NCBI RefSeq assembly: GCF_020531905.1
Contig: NZ_JAJAWG010000004.1
Span: 124,001-188,000 of the forward strand
Source of the DNA: Deefgea salmonis
GTDB lineage: Bacteria > Pseudomonadota > Gammaproteobacteria > Burkholderiales > Chitinibacteraceae
Direction: 5' to 3'
DNA length: 64,000 nucleotides
The stretch's first letter is position 1. Each line of letters begins with the position of its first letter. Position numbers and translations under genes: made by a program. Below the pieces are notes generated by a model. The model saw nothing but the letters and a program-made list of their open reading frames with translations, was not told where the DNA came from and made no database searches. Shown piece by piece: positions 9,584 through 20,134 of this stretch.

Positions 9584-10429
9584 TTAGTGCTCATGTCCAC
9601 GAACTCGTTTTTCTTTCATATTGCGTTTCATTTTCTCGAGCTGATCAATTAGCTCTGGGCCGCGTTTGAGGGCTACGCCGACGGCCAAAACATCGATGAT
9701 CACCAAATGCACGATGCGGGTAATCATTGGCGTATATAAATCCGGGTCTTCCATGGTGTCGGCATAAAGGCAAATATTGCAGCGCTTGGCCATCGGTGAT
9801 TTGGAATGGGTAATGCCGATCACATCAGCACCCGAATCACGCGCAATCTCGACCGAGCGCAACATATCTAAAGTGCGGCCCGAATTAGACACCGCAATCA
9901 CCGCATCGCCCGGTTTGAGCATCGATGCGCTCATGCCGTGCATGTGCGGATCGGTATAAGCCACAGTCGGCACACCAAGACGGAAAAATTTATTTTGCGC
10001 ATCAATCGCGACCGCGCCGGATTGACCTTGGCCCCAAACTTCAATTTTTGGCGTATTCGATAAAATTTTGATGGCTTTTTCAAGCACATCGGTATCGAGT
10101 TCATTTCGGCAACGCAGTAGATGAGAAATATTATTGTCGAATAATTTTTTGGCCAAATCGTGTGCCGAATCATCGGCCGAGACCATTGAATGCACATACG
10201 GCACGCCAGAAACCAAGCTGCGCGTCAGGCGTAATTTGAAGTCTTGCAATCCAGAGCAATTGAGTGAACGGCAAAAGCGAATCACGGTGGGCTGAGAAAC
10301 TGCGGCGAGATCGGCGATTTGTGCAATCGGTGCATTGGCGACTAAATTGGGTTGCGCTAGCACTAAATCAGCCACTTTACGCTCAGATTTAGATAAGGTT
10401 TCGAGTACTGCTTTGATTCGTTCGAGCAT
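9584..10429 (-). CDS. hexR: Transcriptional regulator HexR (RpiR family)
   Basis: RpiR-type regulator of hexose catabolism. An N-terminal helix-turn-helix (about residues 18-60, [12 protein letters not shown]...[22 protein letters not shown]) is followed by a sugar-isomerase (SIS) domain (about 125-255, [26 protein letters not shown]) that in HexR proteins binds KDPG. Known HexR proteins repress zwf and edd, and two matching operators lie in the zwf/edd gap here. It sits inside the operon it probably controls. The assignment to HexR rather than another RpiR protein rests on this context and the operators. Confidence 0.92.
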   Translation of the reverse strand: MLERIKAVLETLSKSERKVADLVLAQPNLVANAPIAQIADLAAVSQPTVIRFCRSLNCSGLQDFKLRLTRSLVSGVPYVHSMVSADDSAHDLAKKLFDNNISHLLRCRNELDTDVLEKAIKILSNTPKIEVWGQGQSGAVAIDAQNKFFRLGVPTVAYTDPHMHGMSASMLKPGDAVIAVSNSGRTLDMLRSVEIARDSGADVIGITHSKSPMAKRCNICLYADTMEDPDLYTPMITRIVHLVIIDVLAVGVALKRGPELIDQLEKMKRNMKEKRVRGHEH

Positions 10430-10456
10430 TATTTAGCGCCCTCAATCAAACGCAAT

Positions 10457-10486
10457 AACGCCAAGCAGCATAGCTGCGCTGGCGTT
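10457..10486. other. Strong hairpin between pgl and hexR
   Basis: AACGCCA/TGGCGTT outer arms and GCAGC/GCTGC inner arms with an ATA loop form a long stem in the 89-base gap. No T-run follows on the minus strand, so it is more likely an mRNA stability or attenuation hairpin than a full terminator. Confidence 0.4.
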
Positions 10487-10518
10487 GATAGAAAAAAGTT
10501 AAAAGAAAAACGATTCAC

Positions 10519-11217
10519 TTAAGCAGTCCAATAAACCTGCGTGGGGTGATCACTTTGATCGAGTACACGGCGAATTGGATATTGCTCAGTCAGTGATTTT
10601 TGTTCTTGCATGGCGTGTTGCAGTAGTTCTTTTTTGCCTTCACCGGTGATATGGACGTAGAGATTGCGTGCTTTAGCAATCGTTGGCAAAGTGAGGGTGA
10701 TGCGTAAATGCGGTGCAACCGGCGGGGTAACTGCTGCCACCCAGTCGGTCGAGGCGCAGGCGGCTTCGAGTTCAGCGGCTTGAGGAAACAAAGACGCGGT
10801 ATGACCGTCGTCACCCATACCCAAGATAAGTATATCAATGGGGGCTTTGATTTGTTTGAGCTGCGCTTCAATACTTGCCAAACCTGCGTGCGGCGTAGCC
10901 GCATCGTTCACCATCGAAATAAACTGCGCTGCGGCGGCATTGTCTTGTAATAGATTCTCGCGGGTTAGGCGTTCATTGCTATCGGCGTGATCAATCGGTA
11001 CCCAGCGCTCATCGACTAAGGTAATGATGACTTTTGACCAATCAATCGCGCTGGTGCGCAGTGCTTTGAACATGCCCGCCGGGGTACGGCCACCGGATAC
11101 GGCCAAGCTAGCCGAGCCACGTTCGTTAATCGCCGCTTGCAGTTGCTGGGCAATGGATTGAGCGAGTTTAAGGTCGAGTTCGTCTTTATTTGTGAACTCA
11201 TGCCATTGCAACGTCAT
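10519..11217 (-). CDS. pgl: 6-phosphogluconolactonase
   Basis: Hydrolyses 6-phosphogluconolactone to 6-phosphogluconate. It shows the family pattern ASLAVSGGRTPAGMFKAL, VDERWVPIDHADSNE and ILGMGDDGHTASLFP. The frame is open to 11277, but the ATG at 11217 (MTLQWHEF, 232 aa) has GGAG about 9 bases upstream and the normal family length, so it is used. Between zwf and hexR on the minus strand. In Neisseria a glucokinase gene commonly lies in the same operon; none is seen here. Confidence 0.94.
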   Translation of the reverse strand: MTLQWHEFTNKDELDLKLAQSIAQQLQAAINERGSASLAVSGGRTPAGMFKALRTSAIDWSKVIITLVDERWVPIDHADSNERLTRENLLQDNAAAAQFISMVNDAATPHAGLASIEAQLKQIKAPIDILILGMGDDGHTASLFPQAAELEAACASTDWVAAVTPPVAPHLRITLTLPTIAKARNLYVHITGEGKKELLQHAMQEQKSLTEQYPIRRVLDQSDHPTQVYWTA

Positions 11218-11320
11218 GCGGTGATCTCCAGATTTATAATTGTGCAATGCAATACGGAGTTTCCCCAATTTTGACATATTCAGTCAGAAATTAGGAAAAC
11301 TCTTTAAGGTTTGTTGTAGA

Positions 11321-12769
11321 TCAAGACTCTTCGTGCCAGCACAGGCCGTCACGAGAGAGAAGGGCAGAAGACGCTGCTGGGCCCCAAGTGCCGGCAGTAT
11401 ACGTTTTCGGACCTTCTGTGCTGTTTTCCCAGCTCTCGATAATCGGCTCAACCCAGCGCCATGCGGCACGTTGTTCGTCACGACGCACAAACAGCGATAG
11501 ATCGCCTTTGATGACATCCATTAACAAACGCTCATACGCTTCTGGGCTACGAGTCGCGAAGGTTTCTTTGAAATCCAAGTCCAAATACACTTCACGCAAA
11601 CGCTCACGACCTGGTTCTTTGGCCAATAGGTAGAGACGAACTGACTCATCCGGTTGTAACTGAATCACCATGCGGTTCGCTTGCATGTTTTTGCCAAAAA
11701 TCGACGTCGGTGCGGCGCGGAAATTAATCACGATTTCAGCTTGGCGCTCTTGCAGGCGTTTACCAGTACGCAAGAAGAACGGCACGCCAGCCCAGCGCCA
11801 AGTTTCGATCTCGGCTTTTAACGCCACAAACGTTTCGGCTTTCGAACCAGCAGGGACGCCAGGCTCGTCTTGATAGCCAGGAACGGCTTTGCCACCAACT
11901 GCGCCGGCACGATATTGACCGCGAACCACTTTGTTGTGCACGTTTTCAGGCGTGAGCGGTTTGAGTGCGCGCAATACTTTGAGTTTTTCGTCACGCACTG
12001 CATCGGCATCAATCGATGCTGGCGGCTCCATTGCCACAATCGTCAGCAGTTGCAACAGATGGTTTTGTACCATGTCGCGCAGTGCACCAGTTTTGTCATA
12101 AAAATCAGCACGGGTTTCGACGCCAACTTGCTCGGTAACGGTGATTTGTACGTCACGAATCCATTCGCGGCGCCATAGTGGCTCGAGCAAAGTGTTGGCA
12201 AAACGCAATGCAATTAAATTGAGAACGGGTTCTTTACCTAAGTAATGGTCGATGCGGTAAATTTGCTGTTCTTGGAAATATTCGCCGACTTCGTCATTGA
12301 TTTTATTTGAAGATTCTAAATCGTGGCCGAGTGGTTTCTCGAGTACGACGCGTGAATGACCTTGGTTAAGACCGACTGCTGCTAAATTTTTTGCAATCGG
12401 AGCAAAGAAATCTGGCGCAGTTGAGAGGTAGAATACACGACTACGATTTGGATAAACATTCAGTGCTTGAGCTAAAATCTCGAAGTCACTGAGGGTGTGC
12501 GCATCGACTTTAAAGTATTCGATGCGTTCTGCAAACAGAGCCCAATCGGCTTCGTTATAGTGGCTACCCAAAAATTCTTTGGCTTTGCTTTGCGCTTTAG
12601 CGGTATAGCTCTCCGTGTCTGAAGGACTGCGGCCTAAGCAGATAATCCGGCCATCTTTTGGAAGGTTGCCATCTTGGTGTTGGTGGTAAAGTGCCGGCAG
12701 TAACTTGCGCAAGGCTAAGTCACCAGTGCCGCCAAAAAATACCATGTCGAAAGCGTCGATCGGGTTCAT
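11321..12769 (-). CDS. zwf: Glucose-6-phosphate 1-dehydrogenase
   Basis: Oxidises glucose-6-phosphate to 6-phosphogluconolactone with NAD(P). The nucleotide-binding start is FFGGTGDLALRKLLPALYH, the substrate-binding and active-site signature is YRIDHYLGKEPV, and RTGKRL is present further on. Its 482 aa is the usual length. AAGGA is 9 bases before the ATG. First gene of the zwf-pgl-hexR-pgi operon and divergent from edd, so both promoters lie in the 309-base gap with two HexR-like sites. Confidence 0.97.
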   Translation of the reverse strand: MNPIDAFDMVFFGGTGDLALRKLLPALYHQHQDGNLPKDGRIICLGRSPSDTESYTAKAQSKAKEFLGSHYNEADWALFAERIEYFKVDAHTLSDFEILAQALNVYPNRSRVFYLSTAPDFFAPIAKNLAAVGLNQGHSRVVLEKPLGHDLESSNKINDEVGEYFQEQQIYRIDHYLGKEPVLNLIALRFANTLLEPLWRREWIRDVQITVTEQVGVETRADFYDKTGALRDMVQNHLLQLLTIVAMEPPASIDADAVRDEKLKVLRALKPLTPENVHNKVVRGQYRAGAVGGKAVPGYQDEPGVPAGSKAETFVALKAEIETWRWAGVPFFLRTGKRLQERQAEIVINFRAAPTSIFGKNMQANRMVIQLQPDESVRLYLLAKEPGRERLREVYLDLDFKETFATRSPEAYERLLMDVIKGDLSLFVRRDEQRAAWRWVEPIIESWENSTEGPKTYTAGTWGPAASSALLSRDGLCWHEES

Positions 12770-12837
12770 TGCAGCAAATCCTTCCTAGTTGAGGGGGTTA
12801 ATATGCACCTAAATGATACAGGTTAACAAGTAAGCTT

Positions 12838-12852
12838 TGTAATCTTACTACA
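12838..12852. promoter_or_regulatory. HexR operator, zwf side
   Basis: TGTAATCTTACTACA matches the published HexR consensus (TGTARTWWWACTACA) at all but one central position. It lies 69 bases upstream of the zwf start codon. Confidence 0.7.
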
Positions 12853-13005
12853 TGCCTAAATGACGGTGCAAACGAATTTAAATTTTAAGTTTTGCCTTAT
12901 AGGTATTTTTACCATTTTGTGGGTCAAGTCCATGGTAGTAAACGTCAATGTTGCATTGCAGCGCGAGCGCTTGACGAACTTTTTGGGTTGCTCTGACGCG
13001 CTGAT

Positions 13006-13020
13006 TGTAGTAAAACTACG
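13006..13020. promoter_or_regulatory. HexR operator, edd side
   Basis: TGTAGTAAAACTACG matches the HexR palindrome except for the final base. It lies 59 bases before the edd ATG, where it could overlap the edd promoter. Confidence 0.72.
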
Positions 13021-13078
13021 CCAAATTTCATAAGCATTTTAGCTGAGTGCTGATCCCTCAGCCTATCCGGAGTTCCGT

Positions 13079-14902
13079 ATGACATTGCATCCTCGTCTGG
13101 TCGAAGTAACACAACGTGTTATTGAACGCAGTAAAGCGTCTCGTGGTCGTTATTTAGCACGTATGGAGCTCGCTGCAAGTAAAGAGCCGGTGCGTAAAGG
13201 TTTAGCCTGTACCAATCAGGCGCATGCTTGGGCTGCAATGCCAGAGACCGACAAAATCATGTTGCGTGAAATGCGTCAGCCTAATTTGGCGATTGTGTCT
13301 TCATACAACGAAATGTTGTCGGCGCATCAGCCATTTGAAGCTTTTCCAGCGCTGATTAAGCGTGCTGCGCACGAAGTGGGCGCAACGGCGCAGTTCGCTG
13401 GCGGTGTGCCAGCAATGTGTGATGGCGTGACGCAAGGTCAGGCTGGGATGGAATTGTCCTTGTTTAGCCGTGACGTGATCGCAATGTCAACGGCCGTGGC
13501 TTTGTCGCACAATATGTTTGATGCGACTTTATGTCTTGGTGTGTGCGACAAAATCGTGCCGGGTCTGTTGATCGGCGCATTACAGTTTGGTCACTTACCA
13601 ACGATTTTTGTACCCGCCGGTCCAATGACCAGCGGTATTTCAAATAAAGAAAAAAACGTTACTCGTCAGCTTTTTGCTGAAGGCAAAGTAGGGCGCGATG
13701 CGTTGTTGGCATCAGAAGAAGGCTCTTACCACGGAGCGGGTACGTGTACTTTCTTTGGTACCGCCAACTCCAATCAAATGCTGATGGAAATCATGGGTCT
13801 GCATTTGCCTGGCGCAGCGTTTACCAATCCAGGTACGCCATTGCGTGATGCATTAACCGTGGCCGCAACCAAGCGTGCCGCGCAAATCACCTCACTGGGT
13901 AATGAATTTATCCCAGTCGGTAAAGTGGTTGACGAAAAAACCATCATCAACGGCATTATTGGTTTGCTGGCTACCGGTGGCTCTACCAACCATACGATTC
14001 ACTTGATCGCGATTGCTCGTGCTGCCGGTGTCATGATTGATTGGTCTGATTTTAGTGATTTATCGGGCATCATTCCTTTGTTGGCCAAGGTCTATCCAAA
14101 CGGCGCGGCAGACGTGAATCATTTCCATGCTGCGGGCGGTATGGGTTATGTGATTCGCGAATTGCTTGATGCAGGTTTGTTGCACAACGATGTCTGGACT
14201 GCGGCAGGCTTTGGTCTGCGTCATTACGCGCAAGAGCCATTCTTGGATAATGGGGTTGTGGTGTGGCGTGATGCGCCAACGGTTGCCGGTGATGCGGCGG
14301 TCTTGAGCACCGTTGCCAATCCATTCCAAGCCGATGGCGGCACTAAATTGTTGCAAGGTAATTTAGGCCGTGCGGTGATTAAAACTTCGGCGGTTGCGCC
14401 TGAGTTCCGCGTGGTGAATGCACCAGCCATTGTGTTTGACGATCAAGAAGACGTGATTGCGGCATTTAAACGCGGTGAGCTTGAGCGTGATTTTATTGCG
14501 GTCGTGCGCTTCCAAGGTCCACGTGCCAATGGGATGCCTGAGTTGCATAAACTCACGCCGCCATTGGGCGTATTGCAAGACCGTGGTTTCAAAGTGGCGC
14601 TGGTAACGGACGGTCGGATGTCGGGCGCGTCGGGCAAAGTGCCGGCCGCCATTCACATTACGCCAGAAGTCGTTTCAGGCGGTGCTTTAGGTAAAGTGCG
14701 CACTGGCGACATGATTTTGCTCAATGCTGAAACCGGCGTGCTGGAAGCGCAAGTTGATGCGGCAGAGTGGGCCGCTCGCGAAGTGGTGACCGCGGATCTG
14801 AGTAAAAATGAACACGGCATGGGTCGCGAGCTATTTGCGACTTTCCGTCAAAATGCGACCGGTGCTGAGGAAGGCGCGATTAGCATGGGCTTGGCGCATT
14901 AA
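13079..14902 (+). CDS. edd: 6-phosphogluconate dehydratase (Entner-Doudoroff)
   Basis: Dehydrates 6-phosphogluconate to KDPG. A 607-aa IlvD/Edd-family protein with [4Fe-4S]-type cysteines in [24 protein letters not shown] and [16 protein letters not shown], and the conserved [16 protein letters not shown] near the C terminus. It is read away from zwf and followed by eda, so it makes the substrate that Eda cleaves. Edd rather than IlvD is indicated by the eda and zwf neighbours and by the Edd-typical C-terminal half. Confidence 0.96.
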   Translation: MTLHPRLVEVTQRVIERSKASRGRYLARMELAASKEPVRKGLACTNQAHAWAAMPETDKIMLREMRQPNLAIVSSYNEMLSAHQPFEAFPALIKRAAHEVGATAQFAGGVPAMCDGVTQGQAGMELSLFSRDVIAMSTAVALSHNMFDATLCLGVCDKIVPGLLIGALQFGHLPTIFVPAGPMTSGISNKEKNVTRQLFAEGKVGRDALLASEEGSYHGAGTCTFFGTANSNQMLMEIMGLHLPGAAFTNPGTPLRDALTVAATKRAAQITSLGNEFIPVGKVVDEKTIINGIIGLLATGGSTNHTIHLIAIARAAGVMIDWSDFSDLSGIIPLLAKVYPNGAADVNHFHAAGGMGYVIRELLDAGLLHNDVWTAAGFGLRHYAQEPFLDNGVVVWRDAPTVAGDAAVLSTVANPFQADGGTKLLQGNLGRAVIKTSAVAPEFRVVNAPAIVFDDQEDVIAAFKRGELERDFIAVVRFQGPRANGMPELHKLTPPLGVLQDRGFKVALVTDGRMSGASGKVPAAIHITPEVVSGGALGKVRTGDMILLNAETGVLEAQVDAAEWAAREVVTADLSKNEHGMGRELFATFRQNATGAEEGAISMGLAH

Positions 14903-14975
14903 GCGAGTGGCATTGGTGTGTAGTGATGGCTGTGCACTGGCTATTTGGTATGTGTAGTTATGGTTATATCTGATG

Positions 14976-15020
14976 GTATATCGATCTAGGTCATTATTTG
15001 ATTGGCTTGGGTCGATATAC
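14976..15020. promoter_or_regulatory. Inverted repeat upstream of eda, possible operator
   Basis: GTATATCGA and its exact reverse complement TCGATATAC lie 27 bases apart in the edd-eda gap. The right arm contains TATACT, a possible -10 box. This suggests a separate regulated promoter for eda, but no known regulator motif was recognised. Confidence 0.4.
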
Positions 15021-15090
15021 TCTATGCTTTATTTGAGCTGTATTATTTTTTAATGGCTTATTTTTATAACGTAAAACGGAAGAGTTAAAA

Positions 15091-15717
15091 ATGCAGATTC
15101 GTGACATCATGCGCTCGTGCTCGGTTATGCCGGTGCTCGTAATCGAAAACGTGGAACACGCAGTACCTTTGGCACAAGCCTTGGTTGACGGCGGAATCCG
15201 TGTCTTAGAAGTGACTTTACGTACCGAAGCTGCATTGGCTGCGGTGAAAGCGATTGTTGATAACGTACCTGGTGCGATTGTTGGCGTGGGTACCGTGGTT
15301 CGCCCAGAGCAATTCCAAGCGGCAAAAGACGCCGGTGCCGTATTTGCGGTAACGCCAGGTCTAACGCCTAAATTGGCGGCGGCGGCTCGTGCTTGCGGTA
15401 TTCAATTATTACCCGGTGTGATGACGCCATCCGAAGCGATTGCCGCACTTGAAGAAGGCTTTGATGCCATGAAGCTATTTCCTGCTGAACAAGCAGGTAG
15501 CTTGGGGATGCTCAAAGCCATGGGCGGTCCATTGCCACAAATCTTATTCTGCCCAACGGGCGGCGTGAGCTTGGAATCGGCACCTAAATTATTGGCCTTG
15601 CCAAATGTGGGCTGTGTCGGTGGCTCTTGGTTGGCGCCTAAAGACATGGTTGCCAAAGGCGATTGGGCGGGGATTACTGCGCTGGCGCGTGAAGCGGCTG
15701 CTTTGCGTCCTGAGTAA
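15091..15717 (+). CDS. eda: KDPG aldolase (2-keto-3-deoxy-6-phosphogluconate aldolase)
   Basis: Cleaves KDPG to pyruvate and glyceraldehyde-3-phosphate. At 208 aa it is normal for the family. The catalytic glutamate is in LEVTLRTEAAL, the Schiff-base lysine in AMKLFPAEQAG, and the phosphate-binding region in FCPTGGVSLES. It follows edd by 188 bases, a gap that holds a 9-bp inverted repeat, and is followed by gap, which consumes one of its products. The start has a GGAAGAG-type Shine-Dalgarno. Confidence 0.96.
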   Translation: MQIRDIMRSCSVMPVLVIENVEHAVPLAQALVDGGIRVLEVTLRTEAALAAVKAIVDNVPGAIVGVGTVVRPEQFQAAKDAGAVFAVTPGLTPKLAAAARACGIQLLPGVMTPSEAIAALEEGFDAMKLFPAEQAGSLGMLKAMGGPLPQILFCPTGGVSLESAPKLLALPNVGCVGGSWLAPKDMVAKGDWAGITALAREAAALRPE

Positions 15718-15720
15718 TGA

Positions 15721-15737
15721 CTAGGCGTTTTGCCTAG
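15721..15737 (+). other. Short hairpin after eda
   Basis: CTAGGC/GCCTAG with a GTTTT loop begins 3 bases after the eda stop. No T-run follows, so termination is doubtful. The rest of the 208-base eda-gap interval shows nothing clear apart from a good GGAG before gap. Confidence 0.3.
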
Positions 15738-15922
15738 CTGCTAATCCAGCTGGCTTTATCTATAGTAGTGCGGGCTCTATTTTGATTGCGGTGCACGCAG
15801 CGCGTGTATCGTAATGAATCGGTATTTTTTTGCAGGGTCTTTGTCGTGGCGCAATGGCACTCCTATTCTGATTGGTGCATGCTTAGTCGTCCCGATTTAT
15901 TTGATTTCTTTTCTGGAGATGA

Positions 15923-16930
<1,008 letters not shown>

Positions 16931-16950
16931 GTCGTTTTAGGCTAGTGAAA

Positions 16951-16981
16951 AGCCAGTCAGCAGTGCTGACTGGCTTTTTTT
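16951..16981 (+). terminator. Terminator of gap
   Basis: An 11-bp perfect stem, AGCCAGTCAGC/GCTGACTGGCT, with a 3-base loop is followed by a T-run, 21 bases after the gap stop. Confidence 0.9.
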
Positions 16982-17430
16982 ATGGGTATACGCTGACGTG
17001 AAGCCGAGTCAATTGCGATGTGGATGCTGGCGCTGGTGCCGTATTTTGCTGCGATTTATTACTTGCAATTGATTTTTTATGCTCAAACCGCAGCTGTTTT
17101 TTGCGGTTTTTTTTATTTGCTGTGTATTTGTTCTCTTTTGGGTTGTTGTTGGACCGGTAAAAAAGTGCGCTTAATCTAATTGGTGTTGCTGTTTTACTAG
17201 CCAAGTCAAGCACTTACTGTTTTGTCGTGCGCGGTGTAGTAAACAAATCACACTTTGGGTTTTAGTTTGTGTGTATTTTATGACAGCATGGTTTTTGTTG
17301 CGTGTGTTGTGGAGTTTTGCACTGTTCAAAGTTGACTTATTGCACAGATTGAGCCGTAGTGCGTCTGGATAATGCCGAGCATACCTTGCATTTTGGGGTG
17401 GTTATTATCTGTTCAACAGGAGTTTAAAAT
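16982..17430. other. Gap-to-porin intergenic region with a second terminator
   Basis: About 450 bases with no convincing gene. A second intrinsic terminator stands at 17085-17114 (stem AAACCGCA/TGCGGTTT, T-run of eight) with no annotated gene in front of it. A 53-codon hydrophobic ORF (17018-17179) spans that hairpin and is probably chance. A lone HexR-like half site (TGTAGTAAAC, about 17235) lies further on. A porin promoter must lie in the last 200 bases; the porin has a good AGGAG. Confidence 0.6.
17085..17114 (+). terminator. Orphan intrinsic terminator
   Basis: AAACCGCA/TGCGGTTT with a 9-base loop and a run of T. It terminates plus-strand transcription but lies past the gap terminator, so it may end a small RNA or catch read-through. 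Confidence 0.65.
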
Positions 17431-18567
17431 ATGTTCAAGCGTGTATTGATTGGTGCCTTGGTATCGACTGCCTTCGCAATGCCAGCAATGGCAGAAGTTT
17501 CTATTTCGGGTTCAGCTGAAATGGACTTCTTCTACCGTACTAACCAAGCCAACGGCTCTGGCGCGACGACTGATGGTGCTTTTGGTCAAGAAATCGCCAT
17601 CATCGTAAATATCGATGGTAAAGACAAACTCGACAGCGGTGACGTATTGAAATGGCGTCTCGCGCAAAAAGTAGCTACTGATTCTCGTTATGACTCTTTC
17701 GGTCAACGTGAAGCTTGGATCGGCTACCAAGGTACTTGGGGTGAAGCGCGCTTCGGTAACCAATTCTCTAACCAATACTTGCAATTAGACTGGCCATATG
17801 GCGCGCAAGGCGTGGGTAACTTGTGGGCTGACTTCGGCGCGCAAAACGTGCAATACGCTCGTGCGATCAGCTACTTCTCACCAAGCTTTGGCGGCTTTGC
17901 TTTCCAAGCTCAGTATGACTTAGGTACTGGCACTTCTGATGCTAACGCTTACGAAATCACTGCAAACTACGCCAACGGCGGCTTCCGTATGGACGCAGGT
18001 TTCTCTGAATCGAAAAACAGCGCGACCATGTCTTCTGAAGCGTTTGTATTCGGTGGCAGCAAATGGGGTAGTTCAGGTAGCTTTAGTAACAATCCAGACG
18101 CTAAGCCTGCAGATCTAGTTGGTGACAACAAAGCACGTGCTTACAACTTAGGCGCAATCTACAAGTTTGAAAGCGGTTTTGATTTAGCTGCTGGCATTAA
18201 ACGCAATGAATGGTCTGGCGATGTAAACGACAAGATCCATACTGGCAATGGCAAAACAACGGTTGATCAATACTTGGTTCGCGCTGGTTACACTACTGGC
18301 AAGCACAATATGAATTTGGGCTTCCAACGTGTTGAAGACAGTAAAACTGATGGCGCTAACGCTGATGATGGTATCAACGTAGTTAATGCTCAGTACAACT
18401 ACAGCTTGTCGAAAAACTCGACTGCCTTTGTACAAGTTCGTCACCACATGTTTGACAATGCTAATAAGCACAGTGTAATGCACGGTTCTTGGCAGCTTGA
18501 TGGTTCTGCTGGTAGCGGCAAAGATACTTCAACACGTATCTTAGTAGGTACTTGGACTGGTTTCTAA
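17431..18567 (+). CDS. Gram-negative porin (general diffusion type)
   Basis: Outer membrane trimeric porin. A signal peptide of about 21 residues ends in AMPAMA before EVSISGSAEMDFF. The body has alternating amphipathic strands (AWIGYQGTWGEARFGNQF, ISYFSPSFGGFAFQAQYD) and the C-terminal barrel signature ends ...LVGTWTGF, with a terminal Phe as BAM needs. 378 aa. It is a close paralogue of the next gene (same signal-peptide type, same GKDKL...LKWRLAQKVATD segment), so the two probably arose by tandem duplication. Substrate is unknown; the neighbouring sugar genes suggest but do not prove a carbohydrate role. Confidence 0.9.
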   Translation: MFKRVLIGALVSTAFAMPAMAEVSISGSAEMDFFYRTNQANGSGATTDGAFGQEIAIIVNIDGKDKLDSGDVLKWRLAQKVATDSRYDSFGQREAWIGYQGTWGEARFGNQFSNQYLQLDWPYGAQGVGNLWADFGAQNVQYARAISYFSPSFGGFAFQAQYDLGTGTSDANAYEITANYANGGFRMDAGFSESKNSATMSSEAFVFGGSKWGSSGSFSNNPDAKPADLVGDNKARAYNLGAIYKFESGFDLAAGIKRNEWSGDVNDKIHTGNGKTTVDQYLVRAGYTTGKHNMNLGFQRVEDSKTDGANADDGINVVNAQYNYSLSKNSTAFVQVRHHMFDNANKHSVMHGSWQLDGSAGSGKDTSTRILVGTWTGF

Positions 18568-18601
18568 TCAGCCAAACCACTGATTTATAAGTGTTTTAAA
18601 T

Positions 18602-18632
18602 AAAAAACGGCGCAGCAATGCGCCGTTTTTTT
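18602..18632 (+). terminator. Terminator of the first porin
   Basis: Stem AACGGCGCA/TGCGCCGTT with a GCAA tetraloop and a T7 run. Confidence 0.9.
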
Positions 18633-18797
18633 GTTGTATCAGCGATACAGTTTGTGTTAGTGCATCGGCATGTTTTTGCTTTGCCTATGAACAGTGAGTA
18701 TTCTCGAGTCTGTAAAGCAGTGGCAACAATTGTTCAGGTTGTGGCCTGCTGTTACGGTGGTTTTAACTTAACTCTCGTATCTTTTGGAGAATAATAA

Positions 18798-19880
18798 ATG
18801 TTCAAGCGCGTTCTTATGGCTGTAGCTGTTGCTGCTGCCGTTTCTGCCCCAGCTTTTGCTGAAGTTGCTATTTCTGGTTCTGCTGAAATGGATTTGTTCG
18901 TTCGTACAAACCAAGGTGTTGATAAAGACACTAACCTGAGCGAAGAAATCGCAATCGTTGTAAATATCGACGGTAAAGATAAATTAGACAACGGCGACAC
19001 TTTGAAATGGCGCCTGGCTCAAAAAGTAGCAACTGATTACCGTTATGACAGCTTCGGCAAACGCGAAGCTTGGATCGGTTACGCTGGTACTTGGGGTGAG
19101 TTGCGTTTCGGTAACCAATTTACTAACGCTTACTTGACACTAGACTGGCCATACGGCCGTGCCGGCCAAGGCGTGTTGACCTCTGACTTTGGTGCTTACG
19201 AGTCTCGTTGGGGCGATGCAATCAGCTACTTCTCACCAAACTTCGGTGGCTTTAACTTCACTGCTCAGTACAAAATCGGTAACACCGGTTCTAGCAATGC
19301 AGGCGAAGGCTACGATTTGGGCTTGAACTACGATGGCGGCGCTTTCGCTGTTAACGCAGGTTACCAATATCGTGCTGACGCTTTGGTTGCAGAAGCACCA
19401 TTTAAAAATGGTAACTTCCAAACTGTAATTACTAAAGATACGTCTGGTGATAGCTCTTCTGTAGCTTTCGTTGGCGCTCGCGGTAGCATTGGTGATTTTG
19501 CTGGTCATGTATTGGTTAAACGCAACTACTGGGAAACCAATGTTGGCGATGTGACTATGGACCAATGGGCTATCCTTGGTATGTACCAAATGGGTAAATC
19601 AAGCTTCCGTCTTGGTTACCAGCAAATGTTGGATACTAAGTTGAGCCGTGGTGCAGATGTGAATGATGGCGTTCAGCAAATCAATGCTGCATGGCACTAT
19701 GGCATCAGCAAAAACAGCGAATTCTTTGTGCAAGCTCGTTACAGCATGTACGACAGCGGCGCACAAGCTCGTAAATTTGACGGTGGCGCAAATATTGACT
19801 GGAAAGAAAGCACTGTTTCTGCAGCTAACAACTCTAAAAACAATGCCCGCCTCTTGGTTGGTACTTGGACCGGCTTCTAA
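18798..19880 (+). CDS. Gram-negative porin, paralogue of the preceding gene
   Basis: 360 aa with a cleavable signal (MFKRVLMAVAVAAAVSAPAFA) and mature start EVAISGSAEMDLFVRTNQ. It shares long near-identical stretches with the upstream porin (EIAIVVNIDGKDKLDNGD, SFGKREAWIGYAGTWGE, LDWPYG) and the same LLVGTWTGF end, while the parts likely to be surface loops differ. Each of the two has its own ribosome site and terminator, so they can be expressed separately. Confidence 0.9.
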   Translation: MFKRVLMAVAVAAAVSAPAFAEVAISGSAEMDLFVRTNQGVDKDTNLSEEIAIVVNIDGKDKLDNGDTLKWRLAQKVATDYRYDSFGKREAWIGYAGTWGELRFGNQFTNAYLTLDWPYGRAGQGVLTSDFGAYESRWGDAISYFSPNFGGFNFTAQYKIGNTGSSNAGEGYDLGLNYDGGAFAVNAGYQYRADALVAEAPFKNGNFQTVITKDTSGDSSSVAFVGARGSIGDFAGHVLVKRNYWETNVGDVTMDQWAILGMYQMGKSSFRLGYQQMLDTKLSRGADVNDGVQQINAAWHYGISKNSEFFVQARYSMYDSGAQARKFDGGANIDWKESTVSAANNSKNNARLLVGTWTGF

Positions 19881-19906
19881 TCGATTGATTTAATCATCGA
19901 TAGATA

Positions 19907-19936
19907 AAAGAAAGGCAGCTTAGGCTGCCTTTCTTT
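19907..19936 (+). terminator. Terminator of the second porin
   Basis: Stem AAAGAAAGGCAGC/GCTGCCTTTCTTT with a TTAG loop, 26 bases past the stop. Confidence 0.88.
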
Positions 19937-20077
19937 ATTTAATCGAATTAAATCATTGTGCCTTATTGATGATATGAGTTTATGAGGTTAAAAACATTGT
20001 AACAATGGATTTGCTTGCGAAAGCAATGCCAATAATCGCTGCAATTAATCACACATTTTTGTTAGTAATACGGTATG

Positions 20078-20134
20078 GAATTTGTAGGCGCTGGCTTACC
20101 AGCGAATGGAATGCTTCGCTGGTTGAACAAATTC
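20078..20134. repeat. REP-like palindrome
   Basis: Inner arms CCAGCGAA/TTCGCTGG (8-base loop) are enclosed by outer arms GAATTTGT/ACAAATTC. The TTTGTAGGCGCTGGCTTACCAGCGA pattern (split here: TTTGTAGGCGCTGG then CTTACCAGCGA) resembles Pseudomonas-type REP elements. It differs from the palindrome in the PDH operon. Confidence 0.6.

Larger units (their letters stand above)
12770..13078. promoter_or_regulatory. Divergent zwf/edd control region
   Basis: No gene is visible in these 309 bases. They carry the start signals of both sugar operons and two HexR-type palindromes, one nearer zwf and one about 60 bases from the edd start. AT-rich stretches are consistent with promoters, but I could not assign -35/-10 boxes with certainty. 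Confidence 0.75.

Noticed and set aside
17018-17179. 53-codon hydrophobic frame
   Set aside because: Spans an intrinsic terminator and is hydrophobic mainly because the DNA is T-rich; no ribosome site.
17235-17245. HexR site ahead of the first porin
   Set aside because: Only one half (TGTAGTAAAC) is present; the second arm is missing.
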